Counted from the first letter of the stretch, positions 8,597 through 17,731 are shown. The stretch is DNA of 64,000 bases from Anabaena sp. WA102 (GCF_001277295.1 NZ_CP011456.1:3533501-3597500), one strand, 5' to 3'. Numbers and translations are program-made. Notes: generated from the sequence alone by a model not told the origin.

Positions 8597-9490
8597 ATGA
8601 AATTTTCCTATTGTTCACTATGTTTTTTGAGCTTATTTAGCACTTTAGGTTTATTATCCACCTTATTACAATTACAAAGTGCTAATGCTAGTCCAGGGAG
8701 TTGTCCTGTTCCCGTCTTAGCTCGTATCCAACGTCATCAAGTTAATCGCGGTGAAACTTTAGCAAGTATAGCTAATCGCTATAATCTATCACCAGAAACC
8801 ATTATGGGAATCAATCCATCTGTTAAGAATGGGGTGGTAAGTCCAGGTACAGAATTGCAAATTCTTCCTTTTAATGGCATTGTTGTGGAAGTTCCTCGTA
8901 ATCAAAGCTGGCGACAAATCGCATCTAAATATAAAGTTCGCCCAGATACAGTCTTTGAAATCAATGGTTGTCAGAAAACCCCTAAATTTGTTTTTTTACC
9001 AATACTTCCAGGGGTAACTAATACTACTGCCCCTACTCCTGCTGCTGGGGTAATTGCTACGGCACCTAGTACCCCCGCTGAAAACATTACTGGTTATCCC
9101 TTGCCAAGTGTTACAGAGGTTGGATTAGCTTATGGTTGGCAATATCACCCGGTAACAGGAGACGTTTTCTTTCATAGTGGCCTAGATTTGTTAGCGCCAG
9201 TAAATACTCCTGTGGCAGCGATCGCTTCAGGAATCGTCGTCTTTGCCAAGGAACAAGGTAGTTACGGCAAATTAGTCATTATTAACCACGCAGGTGGCTC
9301 ACAGAGCCGTTACGCCCAACTTGACAGCATCAAGGTCACGCTCGGTCAAACGGTCAACAAAGGCGATATTTTAGGATCAGTGGGAACTACAGGACAACCA
9401 ACCTCTACTCAACCCCATCTTCATTTTGAAATGCGTTCTAACGGTTATTTAGGTTGGGAAGCAAAAAATCCCAAGGAGTTTTTAAAGTGA
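8597..9490 (+). CDS. LysM-domain M23 metallopeptidase (secreted murein hydrolase)
   Basis: 297 aa. An N-terminal signal peptide (hydrophobic about 8-27, cleavage plausible after ANA) is followed by a cysteine-containing mature start (SCPVP). Two LysM-like repeats follow (HQVNRGETLASIANRYNLSPETIMGIN, about 48-74; VEVPRNQSWRQIASKYKVRPDTVFEIN, about 95-122). After a Pro/Thr linker the M23 peptidase domain carries the zinc ligands in HSGLD and HLHFE. It probably cleaves peptidoglycan cross-links in the periplasm or activates an amidase (EnvC/NlpD role). Single gene. Confidence 0.9.
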   Translation: MKFSYCSLCFLSLFSTLGLLSTLLQLQSANASPGSCPVPVLARIQRHQVNRGETLASIANRYNLSPETIMGINPSVKNGVVSPGTELQILPFNGIVVEVPRNQSWRQIASKYKVRPDTVFEINGCQKTPKFVFLPILPGVTNTTAPTPAAGVIATAPSTPAENITGYPLPSVTEVGLAYGWQYHPVTGDVFFHSGLDLLAPVNTPVAAIASGIVVFAKEQGSYGKLVIINHAGGSQSRYAQLDSIKVTLGQTVNKGDILGSVGTTGQPTSTQPHLHFEMRSNGYLGWEAKNPKEFLK

Positions 9491-9549
9491 GGAGTCAAGC
9501 CATAGTTCAGAGCTAATAACTCAAGTCCCTTTTAACGGATTATAAACGA

Positions 9550-9661
9550 AAAAAAAGGTTTGGTGCTATGACCAAACCTCCATAATTGCTGTGCTTAACA
9601 ACGTACTCAATTAATTTAGTGCTACTCTAGTCACATATCATCTTCCTATGGAATGTGTACA
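9550..9661 (-). ncRNA. Putative small RNA A of a tandem pair
   Basis: The minus strand reads TGTACACATTCC, then ATAGGAAGATGA, about 55 nt of spacer, then a strong rho-independent terminator: stem AGGTTTGGT/ACCAAACCT followed by eight T. The same module (TGTACACA, ATAGGAAGATGA, about 80 nt, GC stem, T-run) recurs 200 bp upstream as small RNA B. The ATG in the shared block opens only a 4-codon frame here, so a conserved peptide is unlikely. The 5' end is not determined, and no clear -35/-10 pair was found. Confidence 0.45.
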
Positions 9662-9752
9662 GATTGCTCTAATTGTGATAGATCAAGACAAAAATATATA
9701 TTGGCGTTGCAAATATTAGTCTATATGAAATTATACAAATTAATTTAAATAT

Positions 9753-9861
9753 AAAAAAGGCTTGGGTGTTAGCCAAGCCTTTATATATACCAGGTGTTTA
9801 CCATATATAGATACTTTAAACCTTAAATTACTCCTATTCATCTTCCTATCAGGTGTGTACA
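9753..9861 (-). ncRNA. Putative small RNA B of a tandem pair
   Basis: This is the second copy of the module described for small RNA A. The minus strand begins TGTACACACCTG, then ATAGGAAGATGA, and ends in a 10-bp terminator stem AAAGGCTTGG/CCAAGCCTTT followed by a T-rich run. The stem bases differ from copy A but compensate (GGCTTGG/CCAAGCC versus GGTTTGGT/ACCAAACC), which argues for selection on structure. Spacing from stem to the conserved block is 80 nt here and 82 nt in copy A. Confidence 0.45.
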
Positions 9862-9931
9862 AATTCAATAAAATCTGATATGGCAGATGTTTATAAGTAG
9901 GGGTTGCTGAAAAAGTTATCTGTGAGGGCTA

Positions 9932-10077
9932 GTAGTCTGTCAACCCGAAAATGACGGGTGAAGGGGAGTAGGGGGGGTAGGGGGGGTAGGGGAGGTGGGG
10001 GAGGTGGGGGAGGTAGAGGGGGAGGGAAGAACAGAAGTTTTTTTCCATTACCCGTCAAAATAAATTTGACGAACTAC
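9932..10077. mobile_element. TA-flanked MITE with variable G-rich core, copy 2 (146 bp)
   Basis: Same terminal 28-bp inverted repeats and same flanking TA (9930-9931, 10078-10079) as copy 1 at 8245-8471, in the same orientation. The G-rich core is about 80 bp shorter, so the core expands and contracts while the ends stay fixed. Confidence 0.75.
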
Positions 10078-10198
10078 TAGAAGTATGGATAACGCCACGC
10101 TGCGCTATCAGCAAACCCTACTTAATGGTTTTTGAGCGATCGCTGGCTCGAAAATTGCCGAAAATTTGATCAGGTAGGCCAAAAGACCTACCCTACAG

Positions 10199-11479
10199 CT
10201 ATTCTTTCAAAATAGTCTTGGATGCCATTCTTGTCTTCTTGCGATCGCTCTCCGATAACTCTTCACCGGCTTGTAAGCGAGTTGCTGAAACTTGTAGCAC
10301 GGTGGCTGCACAGGTATCGCCAATTTGTAAGGCGGTATTAGCAGCAGTTTGTAACATTGTGGCAGCACCAAGGCGATCGCCTAGTTCTAATTTTGCCTCA
10401 GCTAATTGAGTTTGCCGATATTTAGCCAAAAGCAGAATCGAGTTTAGCACCTGGGAATTGAGAGCAGGTTCATAACTCTTGGTAAAATTGGCATATATTG
10501 GCACTAAGGGAGAAAGTAAACCCTCTTTATTCAAGGATGGGTCATCATAGCGAATTTGAATATGACCAATGACTTGTTTCCCTTCTGGTAATTGTCCCAG
10601 ATAAATATTCGCTAAAACAACCCTTTCGCTATCCTTCATCAAGTCCCCTAACCGCAGTATTAAAGTCCCATTAGCATCGGTTTCCACTGGTAATTCAATG
10701 GTATCTGGCGCAACTTGGGCAACGGGTTTGAGTTCCGCCAGACGGACAACAGGGACTAAAGATAGGAGTAAATGGGCATTTGTTAATCCCACCGACTGTA
10801 CCCGCCGAAATAGCCGCGCAAATTGAGTTACAGCTTGCTCTGGGTTCTCGATATAAGCTAGAGTCCCACCCCCTGCATCAGCAATCTTTTCCAATAAATC
10901 TGGATTCCAGTCATCACCAAAACCCAGGGTGTTAATTGTCAGGTTGAGTTTGGCGGCTTTTTTGGCAAGTTGCAAACAACGTTTATTGTCATTTGGTCCA
11001 ATTTGCCATTTCCAAATCTGTAACCCGTTATCCCCATGACCATCTGTGAGGAGGAAGGCTTGGGAAACCGCCCCTTTTGTGCCTTTGAGTAGTTCTGTAA
11101 TCCCCAAGGATAAACCTTCGGCGATGACAGTCCCGCCAGCAGCCTTTAGCTTGGCTCTTAACTGGGTTTTGATGCTTTCAATATCTTGGATGATTTGGTT
11201 GGGGATAATGACTCCAGATGTGCCAGCAAAACCGATGATGGAAATCCTGTCACCAACTTTTAATTGATCCAATAATTGCTCAACTGCTTGAATGACGATA
11301 TTCATGGGTTCACCGGACATAGAACCACTTTGATCGAGAATCAAGCAGAGATTCAAGGGTAAACTTTGTTCAAATTCAGCAGGAATAGCGGAAATAGAAA
11401 TTGAGAGTTGACGTTGATTGCTTTGTTGGGCAGCATCAACGTTGGTATCATTTAGAGCCGATGTTAGTTGAACTTTCAT
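10199..11479 (-). CDS. VWA-domain protein (tandem paralogue, distal)
   Basis: 426 aa. A von Willebrand factor A domain spans about residues 42-225. The metal-ion-dependent adhesion site is clear: DQSGSMSG, a later Thr in GGTVIAEG and Asp in LLTDGHGDN. The C-terminal part (about 230-426) is a beta-rich region plus a helical tail ending RLQAGEELSESDRKK. There is no signal peptide, so it is cytoplasmic. Its start overlaps the stop of the upstream paralogue by ATGA, indicating translational coupling. It is close in sequence to that paralogue over its whole length, from a tandem duplication. Role unknown; VWA proteins of this kind usually mediate protein-protein contacts. Confidence 0.85.
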   Translation of the reverse strand: MKVQLTSALNDTNVDAAQQSNQRQLSISISAIPAEFEQSLPLNLCLILDQSGSMSGEPMNIVIQAVEQLLDQLKVGDRISIIGFAGTSGVIIPNQIIQDIESIKTQLRAKLKAAGGTVIAEGLSLGITELLKGTKGAVSQAFLLTDGHGDNGLQIWKWQIGPNDNKRCLQLAKKAAKLNLTINTLGFGDDWNPDLLEKIADAGGGTLAYIENPEQAVTQFARLFRRVQSVGLTNAHLLLSLVPVVRLAELKPVAQVAPDTIELPVETDANGTLILRLGDLMKDSERVVLANIYLGQLPEGKQVIGHIQIRYDDPSLNKEGLLSPLVPIYANFTKSYEPALNSQVLNSILLLAKYRQTQLAEAKLELGDRLGAATMLQTAANTALQIGDTCAATVLQVSATRLQAGEELSESDRKKTRMASKTILKE

Positions 11480-12732
11480 TGAGGGGAAGCATCTTGCAAA
11501 ACAGTTTTTGAGACAATTCTGGTTTTTTTGCGATCGCTTTCTGATAACTGTTCCCCAGCTTGTAAGCGGGTGGCGGAAACTTGCAATACCGTTGCAGCAC
11601 TAGCATCTCCCATTTGCAGCGCAGTTTTTGCCGCAGTTTGTAACATCGTTGCTGCACCAGCCCGATCACCCTGCTGTAATTTCGTTTCGGCTAACTGGGT
11701 TTGGCGATATTTGGCTAAAGCTAAAACCGACCGTTGTACCTGGGGATTTGGTGCTGGTTGGTATTCCCTGGTGACATGAGCATAAATTGGTAGATTGGGG
11801 GAGTATAGCCCGATTTGGTTATGGGCGGGGTCATCGTAGCGGACTTGAACATTAGCGATCGCCTGTTTACCTTCTGGCAACTGTCCCACATAAATATTAA
11901 CTAAAACTACCCGTTCCCCGTCTTTCATTAAATCGCCCAATCTCACCACCAAGCGCCCATCGCTTTCGGGTTGTACTGGTAACTCAATGGTATCTGGGGA
12001 AACTTGGGCAATGGGTTTGAGTTCTGCTAACCGCACATTAGGCATTAAGGATAATAATAGTTGAGCGTTAGTCAACCCCACTGTTTGCATTCGACTAAAC
12101 AACCGCCCAAATTCCGATACAGCCTGATCTGGGTGTTGAATATAAGACAATGTACCCATGCCAGCATCAGCGATTTTTTCTAAAACTTTATCATTCCAAT
12201 TGTCACCAAATCCCAATGTATTTAGAGTTAAATTATAGCTGGCGGCTAATTGGGCAAATTTCAAACAGCGATCGTTATCACCATGTTCATTTTCTCCATC
12301 AGTCAGTAAAAATGCTTGGGAAACTGTATCATGTTTACCCTTGGCTAACTCTTCAATTCCTAAGCGTAAACCCTCATCAATAGCAGTTCCCCCATCAGCT
12401 TTGAGTTGCATTATCTGTTTTTTAATATGTTGGCGATCGCTAATTAACTGATTTGGGACTAAAACTTTAGCCCGGTGGTCAAAAACAACTACACTGAGGC
12501 GATATTCAGGAGTGAGACGATCTACCAATAAACAAGCGGCATTTTTCACAGTTTCTAGGGATTTTCCCATCATTGAACCGCTATGATCGAGAATCAAGCA
12601 TAAGTTCAAGGGTACAGTCCGATCTATTGTTTCACCACTAGCAGAAACAGAAACTACTAATTGACGTTGAGTGCTAGTTTGATTTGCATCTATACCAGCA
12701 TCATTAAGCGCTAGTTGTAAATTAACTTTCAT
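11476..12732 (-). CDS. VWA-domain protein (tandem paralogue, proximal)
   Basis: 418 aa, first gene of a two-gene operon. The MIDAS residues are visible in DHSGSMMG, GGTAIDEG and LLTDGENEHGDND. The whole protein aligns with the downstream copy, including the tail (RLQAGEQLSESDRKK). It lacks the short insert GLQIWKWQIGPNDNK found in the other copy after TDGHGDN. It is cytoplasmic, with no transmembrane segment. The start (MKVNLQLALNDAGID) parallels that of the paralogue (MKVQLTSALNDTNVD), which supports both start choices. Confidence 0.85.
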   Translation of the reverse strand: MKVNLQLALNDAGIDANQTSTQRQLVVSVSASGETIDRTVPLNLCLILDHSGSMMGKSLETVKNAACLLVDRLTPEYRLSVVVFDHRAKVLVPNQLISDRQHIKKQIMQLKADGGTAIDEGLRLGIEELAKGKHDTVSQAFLLTDGENEHGDNDRCLKFAQLAASYNLTLNTLGFGDNWNDKVLEKIADAGMGTLSYIQHPDQAVSEFGRLFSRMQTVGLTNAQLLLSLMPNVRLAELKPIAQVSPDTIELPVQPESDGRLVVRLGDLMKDGERVVLVNIYVGQLPEGKQAIANVQVRYDDPAHNQIGLYSPNLPIYAHVTREYQPAPNPQVQRSVLALAKYRQTQLAETKLQQGDRAGAATMLQTAAKTALQMGDASAATVLQVSATRLQAGEQLSESDRKKTRIVSKTVLQDASPQ

Positions 12733-12830
12733 AATTTCAATTTCCTATCTAGTTTAGACAGATACAATTTTATAGATAACTTCAAACCGCATCCTCCATA
12801 CTACGGAAAATAAGTTAATTTAGAGGCTGA

Positions 12831-12980
12831 GAGGATGTTTGAAAAGTATCAAAATTTATTTAGATCCCCCCAACCCCCTTAAAAAAGGGGGCTAAATTTC
12901 TTAAAGTCCCCCTTATTAAGGGGGATTTAGGGGGATCTACAGGTGTTATATACCACACAAAAAAGTTTTCAAACACCCTC
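12831..12980. mobile_element. 150-bp MITE-like element, TNA target (copy 1)
   Basis: The terminal inverted repeats are GAGGATGTTTGAAAA at the left and, reverse-complemented, GAGGGTGTTTGAAAA at the right. The three bases TGA are present directly on both sides (12828-12830, 12981-12983). The interior is a long palindrome made of CCCCCTTAAAAAAGGGGG-type blocks. A related copy sits at 26486-26644 with flanking TAA. A TNA duplication suggests an IS5-group transposase in trans (inference). Confidence 0.65.
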
Positions 12981-13063
12981 TGAGAATCACTGGAATAAAA
13001 GCCTTAACTTTCCCTAAAACAGAGACTGAAATATGAACAAATAAACATGAAAATTGATATAAT

Positions 13064-13524
13064 TTAATTATTCAAAAAGTAATTTTTCAGGGTTTCCGCT
13101 AAAGTAAAAGGAGATTCTTTAGGAAAGAAGTTTAATTTAATTCCTGTTTCTTCAGATGCTTTTAACCGAGCTTTTTCATAACAATCTGCAAATATTTCTA
13201 TAAATAGAGGTTGCAAACTAGGACTATCTTCTAATAATAATTCAATACAAATACGTTGCTCTGTAATCGTACTGCGCCAGCTTTCACTACGTTTTTCAGG
13301 TTGATATTGCCATTTTAGTAAGTGCATTAATAGCACAATTAAACGGCTCTTTAACTCCCGTTTTTCACTTTTTCCCATGCTTTCAATTTCTTCTATCAGA
13401 TTTGCTAAATCAATTTCTGCAAATTTCCCTGCTTTTAATTGTTTAGATATTGTTTCTATCCACAGATAAAATCTTGGTCGTAAAGATTATCATTGGTAAT
13501 GACTGTTGGTTGATGTGTTGTCAT
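13064..13524 (-). pseudogene. DUF29 family gene with single-base frameshift
   Basis: The downstream frame (13064-13378) gives MGKSEKRELKSRLIVLLMHLLKWQYQPEKRS, the core of DUF29, through to the family's usual C-terminus. The N-terminus lies in another frame from ATG at 13524-13522: MTTHQPTVITNDNLYDQDF, then a stop. A DUF29 reading (DFYLWIETISKQ) resumes if one T is added to the run of four A (plus strand) at 13468-13471. So this is a one-base deletion, or a sequencing error, in an otherwise complete gene of about 150 codons. DUF29 function is unknown; it is abundant in Nostocales. Confidence 0.7.
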
Positions 13525-13659
13525 AATGATTTCTAACCTCCTGCAATAATCTTATCAGTAAATCATTCTATTGTTTCTCTTTCTTCATAATTCACCTTGA
13601 TGCTAAAAATATCATTCCCCGGCAGAACCAGGGAACGAGGATAATAATGGTTTTTGTTG

Positions 13660-14259
13660 TTAGGAAATATTCGCCATATATTTAACTAAATCATCTATTT
13701 GCGAAAAATCTAATAATTCTTCGGCTAAATCTTCCAGTTGAGTTAATCCCAAATTAGGAAGTTGCTGTTCTATTCTGGCTGGAATATTCCCAAAGCGGCG
13801 TTTTAACATACGGAGAATCAATTCTAGTGCTTCTCTTCTTTTGCCTTTTTGCTCACCTTTTTGCAGAATATCCTGATAAACCCAAGATTCTTCCATAATG
13901 TCCTCCTGAAACAGTTGATTAAGTAGATTTCTATTAAATCTTAACCCGGCTAAAAGCTGTGTACAAACGGAAATATTATCTCGTGCTTTCTTGGATTCAA
14001 TTGTATTTACAGCAGCAGCAACTTGGGTTAAAAGATTTTCGGGTGAGTCGCTTTTTGCTAAAGTTGCTAATGGTAATAGTGCGGGGTTAGCCAGTAGTGA
14101 CGCTGCTTCCTCTTCCCACATCCGTATAACTCTATATTTGTGGATGGTGTTTGTGTCTACATATTGACTATTAAACACCATTTCGGAAGTTGTGGCTTGC
14201 AGAAAAATCACGACTTGCTGAATTTCACACCAATATTGACGTTTTAAGCGATAAACCAC
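13660..14259 (-). pseudogene. Rpn/DUF4351-type nuclease family gene, N-terminally truncated
   Basis: 199 aa. It begins in the middle of the family core: YWCEIQQVVIFLQATTSEMVF corresponds to the (R)QVVIYLxPT segment that normally follows about 80-100 residues of PD-(D/E)xK-like nuclease. The C-terminal DUF4351-like tail (REALELILRMLKRRFGNIPARIEQQLPNL, about 145-175) is intact. The missing N-terminal part contains the catalytic residues, so the product is probably inactive. The truncation point is near a dispersed CTCTGTG repeat (14285-14320), suggesting loss by recombination at the repeat. Confidence 0.6.
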
Positions 14260-14322
14260 CTAACGCAAAAATCTCTCAAACCCTTATTCCTCTGTGTCCT
14301 CTGCGCCTCCGTGGTTCGTTAA

Positions 14323-14628
14323 TCAGGATAATTTATTTCTTGGAAGTCCCTCTAAATCTTTTCTAACTCGAAAGCGATGTTCAGTAACAGAACTATACCA
14401 ACTTCCTTTCATCATTTCGGGAGCATCAGCTTGAACGGTTAACTTGAGTAAGTGAGCAATTAAGATGGTTAAATTACTCAAAAATGAGCGTTTTTCTGAT
14501 TTTCCTATATCTTCTAATTCTAAAAGCAAATGTTCCCAATCAATATCATTAAAATCTTGTTGTTTGATTTTTTTAATGATAGTTTCTCGCCAAACATTAA
14601 AATCTCGTTCATAGAGTTGATTGTTCAT
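14323..14628 (-). pseudogene. DUF29 family gene, C-terminally truncated
   Basis: 101 aa. It begins normally for DUF29 (YERDFNVWRETIIKKIKQQDFNDIDWEHLLLELEDIGKSEKR) but ends after WYSSVTEHRFRVRKDLEGLPRNKLS, lacking the last 40-50 residues found in complete members. The break is next to the dispersed repeat at 14285-14320. With the truncated Rpn gene on the other side, it looks like a deletion junction. A minimal functional product cannot be excluded. Confidence 0.55.
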
Positions 14629-14668
14629 AATCCTCCTGCAAAAGTTAACTCTTATTTTAATTTAGTTA

Positions 14669-14758
14669 GGACTTACGCACAAGTTACGGAATAAACGAAC
14701 CACAGAGGCACAGAGAACACAGAGAAATAAGAGTTTGATAGGTTTTTTGCGTAAGTCC
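14669..14758. mobile_element. 90-bp TA-flanked MITE carrying the CACAGAGGCACAGAG motif
   Basis: Terminal inverted repeats GGACTTACGCA... and ...TGCGTAAGTCC are nearly perfect and are flanked by TA (14667-14668, 14759-14760). The interior contains the dispersed motif GAACCACAGAGGCACAGAG that is found at several other gene borders in this window (near 14300, 24470, 25705, 47270, 58045). Confidence 0.65.
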
Positions 14759-14881
14759 TATTAGTTTAAAAATATTTACCCGGATTATAAAAAGCCAAAT
14801 TTAATAAAATTTAACCAAAACTGGGAATAATACCCACAAATAAGTGTAAAATCTAATAGATAATCTCTTGCGGATGCGATT

Positions 14882-16933
14882 ATGTCACCAGACTACTCCG
14901 GTCAAAATCTCCGAGGATGCTCTTTTAAAGGTCAAAACCTGACAGGTGCTAATTTTAGCAAAGCTGATATTAGAGGAGCAAATTTTACCAATGCTATCCT
15001 TAAAGGTGCTGACTTTACTGGTGCTAAAGCTGGACTAAAGAAGCGTTGGGTAATTGTTTTGCTCATAGTGACATTTATACTGTCAGTGATATCGAGTTTG
15101 TTTTCCACAGTTATTGGTGTATTGTTATGGTATGCTTTGAACTATAAAGATGGAAGTATTATTTCTGGTATAGTCGCACTAATTACGTTAGTTATTTTGT
15201 GTATTATTACTGTCCGTAAAGGTTTATTGGCAGGGTTAGGAATGGTCGCCATCGCCTTTGCCATCTTCTCCGTTTCAGCCGTTACTTTTTCCTCATCCGT
15301 ACAAGGAATTACAATTGGCTCACTTGTGGTTGCTTTCACTGGTGTTATTACTTCATCTGTAACCTTCACCTTTTTCTTCTCATTCGCTTTCACTATTGTC
15401 TTTGCTGTTGCTTTGACTATTTTCTTTGCCTTTGGCTTTGCTATTACCTTCAAAATTTTCTTACATTCTGCTGTTGCTGTTGTTTTCCCCGTCGCTGTAG
15501 TTTTTATATTTTTTAGCGTTTACATTTGCTGGCGTAGTTTTAAAGGGGATGAAAAAGATGCTTGGATTCGTTCATTTGCCATTGCTTTTGCTGCTACAGG
15601 TGGTACAAGTTTTCGTGGTGCAGATTTAACTGATACTGATTTTACTGGTGCAACCTTGAAAAATACAGATTTCAGAACAGCAAACCTAACGCGCACTCGT
15701 TTTTATGAAGCCAAAAAACTTGATTTTGCTAGACCAGGTAAGACTATATTGAGTAACCCTGCTGTTCTCAATTTGCTCGTTACTCTCAATGGTAGAAATA
15801 AATCTTACAGTGGCGCTAACCTCAGAGGTGCAAACCTAGTATGTGCAGACTTGAAAGAAGCTAATTTAAAAAATGCTGATATTATTGAAGCCACTTTTCA
15901 AGGTGCTGTTTTAGAATGGGCAAATCTGACTCTTACTCAAGCGGTTGGTACTAATTTCACCAAAGCTCAAATGACAGGTGCTTGTGTGGAAGCTTGGAAT
16001 ATTGAAAGTACAACTATATTAGATGATGTAGATTGTCGCTTTGTCTATCTTTTAGAATATCCCCAACCAGGAACAGATGACCGTGAACGCCGTCCTAGTA
16101 GTGGAGAATTTAAACCAGGAGAATTTACAAAATTATTTGAAGAAGTTTTAAATACTGTTGATTTAATTTTCCAAAATGGTATTGACTGGAAAGCTTTTGT
16201 TGCAGCTTTCAAAACAGTGCAAGTTGAAAATGAAGATACAGAATTAGTTATCCAGAGTATTGAAAATAAAGGTGATGGGGTAGTTGTTGTTAAAGTTGCT
16301 GTTCCTGATAATGCTGATAAAGAAAAGATTCACAGCGATTTTACTCAAAATTATCAATTAGCATTAGCAGCAGTAGAAGAAAAATATAAAGCAGAATTAC
16401 AAGCTAAAGATAATGAAATAGTTATTTATCGCCAACAAAGTTCAGAGATGACAGAAATTGTTAAACTATTAGCTAATAAACCTATCAATGTTCAAGTTGA
16501 CAACAAAGTGGAGAATAAAAACATGACTAACGATTCTAGCCGTAAAGTTGAAATTGGCAGTATCGGCGGAGATTTTAACGCCAGTGGACAAGCTTTGAAT
16601 CTAGGTGAAATCAGTGGTACAGTCACAAATACCATTAATGAATTACCATCTGCACCTGAACCCGATAAACCAGGAATTAAGGAATTATTGACACAATTAA
16701 AAGCAGCAATTGAAGCTGATACTGATTTAAAACCTAAAGACAAAGAAAAGGCCTTAAAACAAGTCAAAGCTTTAGCAGAAGCCGCCCAAAATCCTCAAGA
16801 AAAACAGGATTTAGCAGATACAGCAATCACAATGTTAAAAGGAACAATTGCTAATTTACCAACTGCGGCAAAATTAGTTGAAGAATGTGGTAAGTTATTA
16901 CCGCTAATTGCTGGTTTTTTAGGTTTAGCTTAG
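14882..16933 (+). CDS. Membrane pentapeptide-repeat protein
   Basis: 683 aa. Pentapeptide repeats (A[D/N]LxG/F type) occur at about residues 5-50, 240-275 and 305-375. Between the first two blocks is a very hydrophobic section (about 55-225) with five to seven probable transmembrane helices rich in Phe/Val/Ala. The C-terminal half (about 380-683) is soluble: a segment with TVDLIFQNGIDWKAFVAAFKTVQ, a coiled-coil region (AVEEKYKAELQAKDNEIVIYRQQ), a beta-like IGSIGGDFNASGQALNLGEISG block, and a helical tail. This architecture is common in filamentous cyanobacteria and has no established function; signalling or conflict roles are guesses. A tandem duplicate of its 3' end lies downstream. Confidence 0.8.
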   Translation: MSPDYSGQNLRGCSFKGQNLTGANFSKADIRGANFTNAILKGADFTGAKAGLKKRWVIVLLIVTFILSVISSLFSTVIGVLLWYALNYKDGSIISGIVALITLVILCIITVRKGLLAGLGMVAIAFAIFSVSAVTFSSSVQGITIGSLVVAFTGVITSSVTFTFFFSFAFTIVFAVALTIFFAFGFAITFKIFLHSAVAVVFPVAVVFIFFSVYICWRSFKGDEKDAWIRSFAIAFAATGGTSFRGADLTDTDFTGATLKNTDFRTANLTRTRFYEAKKLDFARPGKTILSNPAVLNLLVTLNGRNKSYSGANLRGANLVCADLKEANLKNADIIEATFQGAVLEWANLTLTQAVGTNFTKAQMTGACVEAWNIESTTILDDVDCRFVYLLEYPQPGTDDRERRPSSGEFKPGEFTKLFEEVLNTVDLIFQNGIDWKAFVAAFKTVQVENEDTELVIQSIENKGDGVVVVKVAVPDNADKEKIHSDFTQNYQLALAAVEEKYKAELQAKDNEIVIYRQQSSEMTEIVKLLANKPINVQVDNKVENKNMTNDSSRKVEIGSIGGDFNASGQALNLGEISGTVTNTINELPSAPEPDKPGIKELLTQLKAAIEADTDLKPKDKEKALKQVKALAEAAQNPQEKQDLADTAITMLKGTIANLPTAAKLVEECGKLLPLIAGFLGLA

Positions 16934-17480
16934 AAACCCATTTTTTAGCCCAGATGATCGATTATATAGTTTAGCTTACACACAAACAAAGCGGCTATAC
17001 AAACAAAGTCCAGGCGATTATAAATCGCGGCTATACAAACAAAGTCCGCCTACGCGGACTAAGAGAAATTTAACACACGAAGGTGGGTTTTGTCTGTCTA
17101 GATGCGGTTTCTAACCGCCTTGTTCTGAAAATATCGTTAAGATGGGAGGTAGAACCTCCCGGAAAGCATTCCCAGTCGGAGACTGGGAACGAGGGAAAAG
17201 CATTCCCAGTCGGAGACTGGGAACGAGGGAAAAGGAGTTCTCAGCAACTTACCAAATGCCGCAAAATTGGTTGAAGAATGTAGTAAATTATTACCTCTAA
17301 TTGCTAGTATTTTCTAGCCCAGGCGAATAGAATATGGCTTGGCTTCGCCACGCCAAGGGCGAACGCGGCTACACAACCAAAGTCTAAGAGAAATTTAACC
17401 CACGCAGGTGGGTTTCGTCTGTGTAGACGCGGTTTCTAACCGCCCCCTTTCTAAAAATACCGTTAAAATGGGAAGTTTTA
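16934..17480 (+). repeat. Tandem duplication of the pentapeptide gene 3' end plus palindromic repeats
   Basis: At 17247-17317 the sequence encodes NLPNAAKLVEECSKLLPLIASIF then a stop, a near copy of the end of the upstream gene (NLPTAAKLVEECGKLLPLIAGFL). The non-coding DNA after each copy is also similar (CTAAGAGAAATTTAAC, CGGTTTCTAACCGCC). Between the copies are two tandem units containing CATTCCCAGTCGGAGACTGG at about 17163-17233. So a unit of about 300 bp was duplicated and then decayed. No intact gene is present. Confidence 0.65.
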
Positions 17481-17554
17481 CAATCTCCTGCAAATTTATC
17501 TGGAGAAGATGTATTGCCAGAATTTTTTAGATTTACAACTTTCCCTCACATATC

Positions 17555-17729
17555 TGGGAATTTAAAATTGGTGGATATCAAGTATTAGATAAATGGTTGA
17601 AAGATAGAAAAAATTCTAAGAGAGAATTATCTACTGAGGAAATTGACTAGTATCAAAAAATTGTCATTGCTTTAACAGAAACTTTACGAATAATGCAGGA
17701 AATTGATATAATTGTTCCAGGTTTTCCCA
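17555..17729 (+). pseudogene. Fragment of a type ISP restriction-modification enzyme C-terminus
   Basis: Translation from 17555 gives WEFKIGGYQVLDKWLKDRKN, then SKRELSTEEID, an in-frame TAG, then YQKIVIALTETLRIMQEID. The pattern (GGYQVxxKWLKDRK ... YQKIVxALxETxRxMxEID) is the conserved C-terminus of large type ISP/Eco57I-like restriction-methylases. Nothing of the upstream enzyme is present. The fragment ends where MITE copy 2 begins. Dead remnant. Confidence 0.6.
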
Positions 17730-17731
17730 TA

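Noticed and set aside
15142..15453. Lys/Ala/Val-rich open frame opposite the pentapeptide-repeat protein
   Set aside because: Reverse translation of the Phe/Val/Ala-rich membrane helices of the real gene on the plus strand.
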